Below are positions 51,401 through 58,987 of a DNA stretch of 64,000 nucleotides, one piece after another. How positions within the stretch are numbered: the first letter of the stretch is position 1; the number at the start of each line of letters is the position of its first letter. The stretch comes from Rhodococcus sp. SMB37. Lineage in GTDB: Bacteria; Actinomycetota; Actinomycetes; Mycobacteriales; Mycobacteriaceae. The position numbers and the translations under genes were made by a program. Where the stretch lies: NCBI RefSeq assembly GCF_004345605.1, contig NZ_SLVY01000007.1, forward strand, positions 124,001 to 188,000. The letters run 5' to 3'. Under the pieces are notes generated by a model. It was not told the DNA's origin. It did not search any database and saw only the letters and a program-made list of their open reading frames with translations.

Positions 51401-51964
51401 ATGGAAACCCGGGTCCTCACCGACGGCAGCGTGACGCTGTCACCGCCTGTCGCGGGAGACATCGACGTCATCACCGAGGCGTGCCAGGATCCTGCGATCG
51501 CCGCGTGGACGAACGTGCCGAGCCCGTACACACGAGCCGATTCTGTGCGGTTCGTCGGCGATATCGTGCCAGCGAAATGGGCGGACGGCTTCCCTGAATG
51601 GGCGATCCGCACGAGCCTTCACGAGCGATTGTGCGGGATGGTCGGGTTTCTCGAGCGTGGTGCAGAGATCCCGGAAATCGGCTACTGGATCGCCCCCGAC
51701 GCGCGGCAGCATGGCTTGGCCACTGCGGCAGTGCGGCTCGCATGCGACTTCGCTTTCGCTGCCGACGGGATGGGTGTCTCGCGGATCGAATGGCGCGCAT
51801 TCGTCGGCAACCTGCCGTCGGCCGCGGTCGCGCGTCGCACGGGATTCCAGTACGAGGGCATCGCCCGACACGGAACGGTGCAGCGGGGCGTTCCCCGCGA
51901 CGTGTGGGTCGCCGGGTTGTTACCCGACGATCCCCGCACGCCCACCGGCACGTGGCCGATCTGA
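51401..51964 (+). CDS. GNAT-family N-acetyltransferase (RimJ/RimL type)
   Basis: 187 aa. N-terminal SVTLSPPVAGDIDVITEACQDPAIAAW and the acetyl-CoA-binding motif A EIGYWIAPDARQHGLATAAVRLACDFAF, then FVGNLPSAAVARRTGFQYEG (motif B) are typical of the RimJ/RimL branch that acetylates N-termini of proteins or small amines. No partner is visible. Starts 18 nt after the DUF3239-like gene; likely one operon with it. Confidence 0.85.
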   Translation: METRVLTDGSVTLSPPVAGDIDVITEACQDPAIAAWTNVPSPYTRADSVRFVGDIVPAKWADGFPEWAIRTSLHERLCGMVGFLERGAEIPEIGYWIAPDARQHGLATAAVRLACDFAFAADGMGVSRIEWRAFVGNLPSAAVARRTGFQYEGIARHGTVQRGVPRDVWVAGLLPDDPRTPTGTWPI

Positions 51965-51985
51965 ACCGGGTTCTGCGGCACAGAA

Positions 51986-52972
51986 TCACGCGAGGTGCGG
52001 AAGCACTTCCTTCTCGAGCAGTTCGATACCCGACGTGTCGTATGCGGCTTCCGGGAAGTAGAAGATCGCGTACTCGAGGCCCTGCTTCTTCAACGCCGTG
52101 AGGTTCTCCACGATCTGCTCGGGGGTTCCCACAGCGGGCATTCCACGGAACGCGTTGAGCGCGCCGTCGGCCTTCTCCGCACCGACGATCGGTGCGAGAC
52201 GGCTACGAAGTTGCTCGAGCCGGTCCTGGACTTCCTTCTCCGTCCGGCCGATCGCAACGTTGTAGTTCGCCGAACGCACGATCGCGTCGAAGTCGGTGCC
52301 GACCTCCGCGCAGTGGTTGCGCAGGATCTCCGATTTGCGGGCGAACCCTTCCGGGGTGCCGTCGAAGTTCGTGTACTGCGCGTACTTCGCGGCGATCTTC
52401 AAGGTGACCTTCTCACCACCACCCGCGATCCACAGCGGGATACCGCCGTCCTGCAACGGAAGCGGACGACAGATCGCTCCGTCGACCTGGTAGTACTTGC
52501 CGTCGAGAGTAGCGACACCGTCGGCCCACGCCTGCGTGAAGATCTGCACGCCTTCGTCGAGGCGCCCCAACCGCTCCCCTGCCGACGGGAACCCGTAGCC
52601 GTATGCGCGCCACTCGTGCTCGTACCAGCCGCCGCCGATGCCCATCTCGATGCGGCCACCGGAAATGATGTCGGCAGTCGCGGCAACCTTGGCCAGGTAG
52701 GCGGGGTTGCGGTAGGCCATCGCTGTGCACATCTGCCCGATTCGTACGCGGTCCGTCACCGCCGCAAATGCCGACACGAGCGACCACGCCTCGTGGGTCG
52801 CCTCCTCCGACGGTGCAGGCACCGTGTGGAAATGGTCGTACACCCAGATCGACTCCCAGGGGCCCTTGTCGGCGCGCTGCGCGAGATCACGCATGACCCG
52901 CCACTGATCGCCGGGGTCGATACCGACGAGGTCGAGTCGCCAACCCTGGGGAACGAAGTAGCCGAAGCGCAT
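51986..52972 (-). CDS. LLM-class F420-dependent oxidoreductase
   Basis: 328 aa from ATG 52972, with AAAGGA 7 nt upstream. Luciferase-like TIM barrel: MRFGYFVPQGWRLDLVG, SIWVYDHFHTVPAP, GQMCTAMAYRNPAYLAKVAA, TADIISGGRIEMGIGGGWYEHEW and CRPLPLQDGGIPLWIAGGGE. These signatures match actinobacterial F420-dependent members (TIGR03560-like as remembered) rather than FMN monooxygenases. Substrate unknown. Divergent from the MHYT gene across about 280 nt; that region carries a small AT-rich spot with ACATAAGTATGG on the minus strand, a possible promoter. Confidence 0.82.
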   Translation of the reverse strand: MRFGYFVPQGWRLDLVGIDPGDQWRVMRDLAQRADKGPWESIWVYDHFHTVPAPSEEATHEAWSLVSAFAAVTDRVRIGQMCTAMAYRNPAYLAKVAATADIISGGRIEMGIGGGWYEHEWRAYGYGFPSAGERLGRLDEGVQIFTQAWADGVATLDGKYYQVDGAICRPLPLQDGGIPLWIAGGGEKVTLKIAAKYAQYTNFDGTPEGFARKSEILRNHCAEVGTDFDAIVRSANYNVAIGRTEKEVQDRLEQLRSRLAPIVGAEKADGALNAFRGMPAVGTPEQIVENLTALKKQGLEYAIFYFPEAAYDTSGIELLEKEVLPHLA

Positions 52973-53251
52973 GCGAGTCCTTTCTGACGGTGATCGGTCC
53001 GCCGGGCGAAATCGAGAACCCGGCGCTGCACCGTCGAGTATCGCGAACTCCACGCGAGCATGCAGGAAACAGGTCCGCGGGCCCACGGCCCGGGCGACCG
53101 GAGCAGGCCAGGCACTCCGCGCAGCGTAACCATACTTATGTACCATCGTCTGTGCTGCTCAGAGAAGCTCACGTTGCAGCCCGAGTCGGTCTGGTGTGGC
53201 GCGCTACAACCCGAGCACGGATGGTCGAAGCGCGTCACCTGCGAGGAACGA

Positions 53252-54186
53252 ATGTCACACGAATTGCACCACTTCACCATGGCCTGTGGGTACTGGGACT
53301 TGCGTATGCAGTATCTGTCGTGGGCGCCTACACCGGATTGTCATGTGCCAACCAGGCCACCCGGCACCCACCCGGAAAAACCCGCACGGGATGGCTCCTG
53401 ATGGCCTCGATCGCCATCGGCGGCGTGGGCATCTGGCTGATGCACTTCATGGGAATGATGGGCTTCGACGTGCCCGCCACACTGGTCCGGTACGACCTGG
53501 GACTGACGGTGTTCTCAGCGGTGGTGGCCATGGCCGCCACCATGTTCGGACTCTGGCTCGTCACCCTGCGAACACTCGCCGGCCGGCGGTTGCCACGTGC
53601 ACTCACCCTGTCCGTCGGCGGACTGCTGATGGGCCTTGCAGTGAGTCTGATGCACTACAGCGGCATGGCCGCGATCCGGATACAAGGCACCCTCACCCAC
53701 ACGCCGATGTTCGTCGTGGCCTCGGTGATCATCGGGATCGCCGCCTCCACTGCCGCACTGTGGCTGGCAGGAGTCACCCAACGGCACCTCGTACGTATCG
53801 CGGGAGCCCTGGTCATGGGGTGTGCCGTGGTCGCATTGCACTACACGGGTATGGCCGGGATACAGGCCACCGTCGATCCGACCGCGCAGGCACCGGAGGG
53901 GCTGACCGTCCTGTCACTGCTGCTGCCTGCATATACCCTCGGCATGATCGTCCTGGCCGTGCCGATCGTCGCGTTGCTGCTCGCGCCGCAGACCGCAGAC
54001 GCTCATTTCGATACGAAGATCGCACAGCTGACCGCGCTCGATGAGCCCGCTGCCGTCGTCGAACGCGCTGCCGTCATCGAACGCGCTGCCGTCATCGAGC
54101 CCGCTGCCGTCATCGAGCCCGATCCGATCGTCGACCGGATCACAGGTCATCCCTCCGGCGCACCGCACCAGGGCACGCCCACGTAA
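53252..54186 (+). pseudogene. MHYT-domain membrane sensor with apparent 1-nt deletion near its start
   Basis: MHYT domains are seven-helix membrane sensors proposed to bind copper and detect O2, CO or NO. The ATG at 53252 has GAGGAA upstream and begins MSHELHHFTM, the exact expected N-terminus, but after 53281 the frame leaves the family. The expected continuation GLWVLGLAYAVSVVGAYTGLSC is found in the next frame, so one G seems missing from ATGG(G)C at 53281-53282. The rest (WLMHFMGMMGF, SLMHYSGMAAIR, VALHYTGMAGIQ) is intact to 54186. No GGDEF/EAL domain is attached; instead a repetitive tail (four AAVIE-type units) follows. An in-frame ATG at 53221 could give a protein with an altered start. 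Confidence 0.75.
54046..54117 (+). repeat. 18-nt tandem repeat in the MHYT gene tail
   Basis: Four consecutive 18-nt units of the form (C)CGCTGCCGTCATCGAR, coding for PAAVVE, RAAVIE, RAAVIE, PAAVIE. A degenerate fifth unit follows (PDPIVD). In-frame, so copy-number change would not disturb the reading frame. Confidence 0.9.
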
Positions 54187-54192
54187 AGAAGT

Positions 54193-54227
54193 CGTCAGGA
54201 CATCGCGCAGAAGCGTCAGGATTTCGC
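54193..54227 (+). promoter_or_regulatory. Direct repeat upstream of the kdp operon, candidate KdpE site
   Basis: CGTCAGGACATCGC (54193-54206) and CGTCAGGATTTCGC (54214-54227) repeat 21 bp apart, two helical turns, on the same face of the DNA. OmpR-family regulators such as KdpE bind tandem direct repeats, so this is a good candidate operator about 90 nt before the first kdp-linked start codon. Confidence 0.5.
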
Positions 54228-54270
54228 ATGGATCCGGTCGGGTCGGCTCCGGCGGCGCGATGGTGTGGTG

Positions 54271-54290
54271 CGGCGCCGACCGGCGCCGCT
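54271..54290 (+). promoter_or_regulatory. Leader hairpin before the kdp operon
   Basis: GCGGCGCC and GGCGCCGC arms around GACC: an 8-bp perfect stem. It lies between the direct repeats and the first small gene and could act as an attenuator or RNA stabiliser. Confidence 0.4.
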
Positions 54291-54313
54291 CCATGTCGAC
54301 GACAGGAAACGAG

Positions 54314-54436
54314 ATGGCCGACGCCGCATATGTGACGCTGATGATCGCCGGAATCGTGATGTGCGCGCTCACGTTGCGCGCACTCCACGGCAGTGGCCCT
54401 CACAACCCTTCCCCCCAGAGCGCGGGAGAACGCTGA
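54314..54436 (+). CDS. 40-aa membrane peptide ahead of kdpF
   Basis: From ATG 54314, with AGGAAA 5 nt upstream; an ATG at 54293 in the same frame is less likely. One membrane helix (AYVTLMIAGIVMCALTLRAL), then a Ser/Pro/His-rich tail (HGSGPHNPSPQSAGER). Its stop overlaps the kdpF start as TGATG, so it is the first gene of the kdp operon. It may be a further small subunit or regulator of Kdp; no family recognised. Confidence 0.6.
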   Translation: MADAAYVTLMIAGIVMCALTLRALHGSGPHNPSPQSAGER

Positions 54437-54534
54437 TGACGTGGGCCGGAGTGACCACCACCGCGCTGATCGTGATCGCAGCGGCGATGGTGGTGTACCT
54501 CCTGGTCGCGTTGCTCGGTCCGGAGAGGTTCTGA
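54436..54534 (+). CDS. kdpF: K+-transporting ATPase subunit KdpF
   Basis: 32 aa: MTWAGVTTTALIVIAAAMVV then YLLVALLGPERF. A single membrane helix ending in the YLLxALLxPERF motif typical of KdpF, which stabilises the KdpFABC complex. Overlaps the 40-aa gene at its start and lies 7 nt before kdpA. Confidence 0.85.
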   Translation: MTWAGVTTTALIVIAAAMVVYLLVALLGPERF

Positions 54535-54541
54535 CGCCGCG

Positions 54542-56239
54542 ATGACTCCTGCTCTCGCTGCAGGGCTGCAGATCGCGCTGGTCGTCGCAGTCCTTGCGGT
54601 GTTGTATGTCCCCCTCGGCGACTACATGGCGAAGGTGTACACCACCGACGGGCCGAGGACGAAAGACCTGCGAATCGAGTCGATTCTCTACCGGGCGTGC
54701 CGGATCGACTCCCACGCGGAACAGACCTGGTACGGGTACGCCACCAGTGTGCTGGGGTTTTCGCTCGCGAGCGCGCTCCTCCTCTACGGTCTGCAACGCG
54801 TCCAGGGCGTGCTGCCGTTGAACAACGATCTCGAAGGCATCAGCCCCGCCGTCGCGTTCAACACCGCGATCTCGTTCGTCACCAACACCAACTGGCAGTC
54901 GTACGTCCCCGAGACCACGATGAACCCGCTGACGCAGTCGGCCGGACTCGCGGTGCAGAACTTCGTGTCCGCCGCGGTGGGTATGGGTGTCGCCGTCGCG
55001 TTGATCCGCGGGCTCGTGCGCGTCGGCCGGGGTGGCGAGATCGGCAATTTCTGGGTCGATCTCACCCGCGGTACGCTGCGCATCCTGCTCCCACTCTCGT
55101 TCGTCATCGCGCTGGCCCTGCTGAGCCAGGGCGTGATCCAGTCCTACCGGAGCGGTTTCGCCGCAACGGGACTCGACGGACATACGCTGACCACCGCTCT
55201 GGCGCCGGTCGCGTCACAAGAGGCGATCAAGGTACTGGGTACCAACGGCGGCGGCGTGCTCGCCGCGAACTCCGCGCATCCGTTCGAGAACCCGACGCCG
55301 GTGAGCAACATCGTGGAGATCATTGCCCTCCTGCTCATTCCGGTCGCTCTCACCCGCACGTTCGGCACCATGGTCGGACATCGTCGGCAGGGCCTCACTG
55401 TGCTCGCCGTGATGGCGATCCTCTACACCGCGATGCTCGCGGTGACACTCGCCGCCGAATCCCGCACTCACGGTGTCGCCGCGGACGCAGCGGGAACGAT
55501 GCTCGAAGGAAAAGAGGTTCGATTCGGCATTCCGGGATCGGCGCTCTTCGCGGTGTCCACCACCGGCACGAGCACCGGTGCGGTGAACTCCGCGCACGAC
55601 AGCATGTCGCCGCTCGGCGGCGGCGCCGTCCTGCTCAACATGCTGTTCGGCGAAATCGCGCCGGGCGGTGCCGGAACCGGCTTGTACGGAATTCTCGTCA
55701 TCGCGATGGTCGCGGTGTTCGTCGGCGGACTGCTCGTCGGGCGCACCCCCGAATTCCTCGGTAAGAAACTGCGCACCCGCGAGATCACCCTCGCCGCGCT
55801 GAGCATCCTGGTGATGCCTGCGCTCGTCCTGATCGGTACCGCGATCGCCGTCGTCCTGCCGGCAACCGCAGGTGCCCTCGGCAACTCGGGAGACCCCGGA
55901 ACACCGGGAGCGATCCACGGATACACCGAAGTGCTCTACGCATACGCGTCGGCGGCCAACAACAACGGCAGCGCCTTCGGTGGTCTCACCGTCACGAACG
56001 ACTGGTTCCAGGCGAGCCTCGGGATGTGCATGTTGTTCGGACGTTTCCTGCCGATCGTGTTCGTTCTCGCTCTCGCCGGATCTCTGGCGTCTGCGCAGCG
56101 TGTGCCCGCCGGCGCGGGAACCTTGCCCACCTCGGGCGTCGCATTCGCCGGACTACTCACCGGCACAGCGGTACTGGTCGCCGCACTGACCTTCTTCCCT
56201 GCCCTTGCGCTGGGCCCGATCGCGGAGGCATTGCATTGA
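54542..56239 (+). CDS. kdpA: K+-transporting ATPase subunit KdpA
   Basis: Potassium-binding, channel-like subunit of the high-affinity Kdp pump, in the cytoplasmic membrane. 565 aa, the family length. Four selectivity-filter-like loops are recognisable, e.g. [40 protein letters not shown] and [20 protein letters not shown], together with [28 protein letters not shown]. Translation is coupled to kdpB through a TTGA overlap. Confidence 0.95.
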   Translation: MTPALAAGLQIALVVAVLAVLYVPLGDYMAKVYTTDGPRTKDLRIESILYRACRIDSHAEQTWYGYATSVLGFSLASALLLYGLQRVQGVLPLNNDLEGISPAVAFNTAISFVTNTNWQSYVPETTMNPLTQSAGLAVQNFVSAAVGMGVAVALIRGLVRVGRGGEIGNFWVDLTRGTLRILLPLSFVIALALLSQGVIQSYRSGFAATGLDGHTLTTALAPVASQEAIKVLGTNGGGVLAANSAHPFENPTPVSNIVEIIALLLIPVALTRTFGTMVGHRRQGLTVLAVMAILYTAMLAVTLAAESRTHGVAADAAGTMLEGKEVRFGIPGSALFAVSTTGTSTGAVNSAHDSMSPLGGGAVLLNMLFGEIAPGGAGTGLYGILVIAMVAVFVGGLLVGRTPEFLGKKLRTREITLAALSILVMPALVLIGTAIAVVLPATAGALGNSGDPGTPGAIHGYTEVLYAYASAANNNGSAFGGLTVTNDWFQASLGMCMLFGRFLPIVFVLALAGSLASAQRVPAGAGTLPTSGVAFAGLLTGTAVLVAALTFFPALALGPIAEALH

Positions 56240-58338
56240 CCGCGTCCACTACTCCCCGCACCTCCGACCCGTACTCTCCCGGGCCGCACCCCGACCGCAT
56301 CACCGCGGGTGTGTTCGACTCCCGCCAACTCGCCGCGGCCGTCCCCGGTGCATTCCGCAAACTCGACCCACGACACGTCGCTCGCAATCCCGTGATGTTC
56401 GTCGTGCTGGTGGGATCGACGATCGCAACGGTCGCGGCCATTGTCGGCCCGAGCGTGTTCGCGTGGGCGATCGCCGTATGGCTGTGGTTCACCCTGTTGT
56501 TCGCCAACCTCGCCGAATCCGTCGCCGAAGGGCGCGGCAAGGCGCAGGCCGAGTCGCTACGAAAAACAAAACAGGACACAGTAGCCCGACGGTTGACCAC
56601 TTCCGGCCACGAAGAATCGGTCAACGGCACCGAGCTGCGGATCGGCGACCTCGTGGTGGTCGAAGCCGGAGAACTCATCCCCGGAGACGGCGATGTGGTC
56701 GAGGGCATCGCGACGGTCGACGAATCCGCGATCACCGGCGAATCCGCCCCCGTGATTCGCGAATCCGGCGGTGACCGCTGCGCTGTGACCGCAGGCACCA
56801 CCGTGTTGTCCGATCGCATCGTCGTCCGGGTCACCGCCGAGCCCGGGCACACGTTCGTCGACCGCATGATCGCGCTCGTCGAAGGTGCCGTTCGGCAGAA
56901 GACGCCCAACGAGATCGCGCTGAACATCCTTCTCGCGGCCTTGACGATCGTGCTACTCCTCGCCGTGGTCGCGGTCGGGCCGATGAGTGCGTACGCCGGC
57001 GCACAGCAGGGGCCGATCGAGCTGATCGCGCTGCTGGTGTGCCTGATCCCCACCACGATCGGCGCGCTGCTGTCGGCGATCGGCATCGCCGGGATGGACC
57101 GGCTCGTACAACGCAACGTCCTGGCCAAGTCTGGCCGCGCGGTCGAGGCGGCCGGCGACATCGACACGCTGCTGCTCGACAAGACCGGCACCATCACCTA
57201 CGGCAATCGACGCGCCACCGCGCTGCACCCCGCACCGGGTATCACCGAGGACGAGCTGGCAGCCGCAGCACGGTCGTCCAGTCTGTCGGACGGTACCCCG
57301 GAAGGGCGTAGCATCGTCGAACTGTGCGCAGAGCACCACCGGCTCGACCCCCACAATGCCGCCGCCGAGGACGCCGCCGAGTTCGTGCCGTTCACGGCAC
57401 AGACCCGGATGAGTGGCGTCGACATCTCCTCCAGCGGAACTGTCGTCCACATCCGCAAGGGCGCCGCCGACACCGTCGCACGTTGGGTACGCGAACAGCA
57501 CGGCACGGTCCCCGGCGAAGTGACCGCGACGGTCGGCGACATCGCAGGCCGCGGCGGCACACCGCTCATGGTCGCGCGCGCGGATACGCGCGGAGCCGTG
57601 GTCGTCGGCGTCGTCGAACTGTCCGATGTCGTCAAGTCCGGTATGGCCCAACGATTCGCGCAGCTACGCGCGATGGGCATCCGTACCGTGATGATCACCG
57701 GCGACAACCCGTTGACCGCCGCGGCGATCGCGGCGGAGGCCGGCGTGGACGACTATCTCGCCGAGGCGACACCCGAGGACAAGCTCGCACTGATCCGCTC
57801 GGAACAACAGGGCGGTCGCCTCGTCGCGATGACCGGCGACGGCACCAACGACGCTCCCGCGCTCGCGCAGGCGGACGTCGGTGTCGCGATGAACACCGGG
57901 ACCTCCGCCGCGAAGGAGGCGGGCAACATGGTCGATCTCGATTCCGATCCGACCAAACTGATCGAGGTCGTCGAGATCGGCAAGCAACTGCTCATCACGC
58001 GCGGCGCACTCACCACGTTCTCGCTCGCCAACGACCTGGCGAAGTACTTTGCGATCCTGCCCGCACTGTTCAGCGGGATCTACCCGCAACTGTCGTCGAT
58101 GAACGTCATGGGTCTGGCGACCCCGCAGTCCGCGATCCTGTCTGCGGTGATCTTCAATGCGCTCGTGATCGTCGCGCTGATTCCGTTGGCGCTACGAGGG
58201 GTCCGATACCGCCCGTCGAGCGCGTCGTCGCTGCTGGGCCGCAACCTGCTCATCTACGGCGTCGGTGGTGTCGCGGCACCGTTCATGGGGATCTGGCTCA
58301 TCGACCTCGTGGTCCGACTCGCACCGGGAATGGGATGA
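56236..58338 (+). CDS. kdpB: K+-transporting P-type ATPase subunit KdpB
   Basis: Catalytic P-type ATPase that drives K+ uptake. 700 aa from TTG 56236, overlapping the kdpA stop; a GTG about 24 codons later is the alternative. Features: [16 protein letters not shown] (actuator domain), [14 protein letters not shown] with the phosphorylated Asp315, [11 protein letters not shown] (nucleotide-binding KGA-type Lys), [14 protein letters not shown] and [25 protein letters not shown]. Membrane helices surround these. All catalytic residues are present. Confidence 0.95.
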   Translation: MTASTTPRTSDPYSPGPHPDRITAGVFDSRQLAAAVPGAFRKLDPRHVARNPVMFVVLVGSTIATVAAIVGPSVFAWAIAVWLWFTLLFANLAESVAEGRGKAQAESLRKTKQDTVARRLTTSGHEESVNGTELRIGDLVVVEAGELIPGDGDVVEGIATVDESAITGESAPVIRESGGDRCAVTAGTTVLSDRIVVRVTAEPGHTFVDRMIALVEGAVRQKTPNEIALNILLAALTIVLLLAVVAVGPMSAYAGAQQGPIELIALLVCLIPTTIGALLSAIGIAGMDRLVQRNVLAKSGRAVEAAGDIDTLLLDKTGTITYGNRRATALHPAPGITEDELAAAARSSSLSDGTPEGRSIVELCAEHHRLDPHNAAAEDAAEFVPFTAQTRMSGVDISSSGTVVHIRKGAADTVARWVREQHGTVPGEVTATVGDIAGRGGTPLMVARADTRGAVVVGVVELSDVVKSGMAQRFAQLRAMGIRTVMITGDNPLTAAAIAAEAGVDDYLAEATPEDKLALIRSEQQGGRLVAMTGDGTNDAPALAQADVGVAMNTGTSAAKEAGNMVDLDSDPTKLIEVVEIGKQLLITRGALTTFSLANDLAKYFAILPALFSGIYPQLSSMNVMGLATPQSAILSAVIFNALVIVALIPLALRGVRYRPSSASSLLGRNLLIYGVGGVAAPFMGIWLIDLVVRLAPGMG

Positions 58339-58341
58339 GAC

Positions 58342-58980
58342 ATGCACACCACGAACTTTCTTCGACAGCTCCGCGTGGGGGCGGTCGTGTTGCTCATGCT
58401 CACCGCCGTCGTCGGAGGCGTGTATCCGGCAGCGGTGTGGGTGGTGAGCCGCCTCGAGGCCGTGAGCGCCGAGGGAGCACCGTTGATCGACACGAAGGGG
58501 TGCGTGGTCGGCAGCGCGCTGATCGGTGTGGATCCGCAGGTCGCGCCCGGCGACCCCGACCCGTTCTTCCATCTGAGGGTCGTGGGGTCGATCGCCGACG
58601 AGGATCCCTTCGCACCCGGTGACCCTGCGGCCGCGCTGCCCTCGAACCAAGGTCCGAGCAGCGCTATTCTGGCAACGTTCATCGAGGAGCGGCGTAGCGC
58701 GATCGCTGCTCGTGAAGGTGTGTCTGCTGAGGAGGTGCCGGTCGATGCGGTCACCGGGTCCGGGTCCGGCGTTGACCCTCACATTTCCCCCGAGTACGCC
58801 GCGCTGCAGACCCCGCGGGTGGCACGAGTGACCGGCCTGAGCCTCGACCGCGTCCGCCAACTCGTCGCCGAACACACCGACGGCAGGCAGCTCGGGTTCC
58901 TCGGCATGGAGCGGGTGAACGTACCGGAGCTGAATGTGGCGCTCGGTCTGACGGCACCCGAATGCACCACCGGCTCGTGA
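58342..58980 (+). CDS. kdpC: K+-transporting ATPase subunit KdpC
   Basis: 212 aa. One N-terminal membrane helix (AVVLLMLTAVVGGVYPAAVWVVSRL) with the family start LRVGAVVLLMLTAVVGGVYP, then an extracytoplasmic domain: KGCVVGSALIGVDP, GSGVDPHISPEYAALQTPRVARVTGLS and LGFLGMERVNVPELNVAL. KdpC is needed for assembly and function of the complex. 3 nt separate it from kdpB. Confidence 0.93.
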   Translation: MHTTNFLRQLRVGAVVLLMLTAVVGGVYPAAVWVVSRLEAVSAEGAPLIDTKGCVVGSALIGVDPQVAPGDPDPFFHLRVVGSIADEDPFAPGDPAAALPSNQGPSSAILATFIEERRSAIAAREGVSAEEVPVDAVTGSGSGVDPHISPEYAALQTPRVARVTGLSLDRVRQLVAEHTDGRQLGFLGMERVNVPELNVALGLTAPECTTGS

Positions 58981-58987
58981 GAGTGCA

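Noticed and set aside
54046-54117. CRISPR-like repeat
   Set aside because: Short in-frame coding repeat without spacers.
54187-54313. c-di-AMP riboswitch in front of kdp
   Set aside because: The 127-nt leader lacks the ydaO consensus segments that are clear before rpf.
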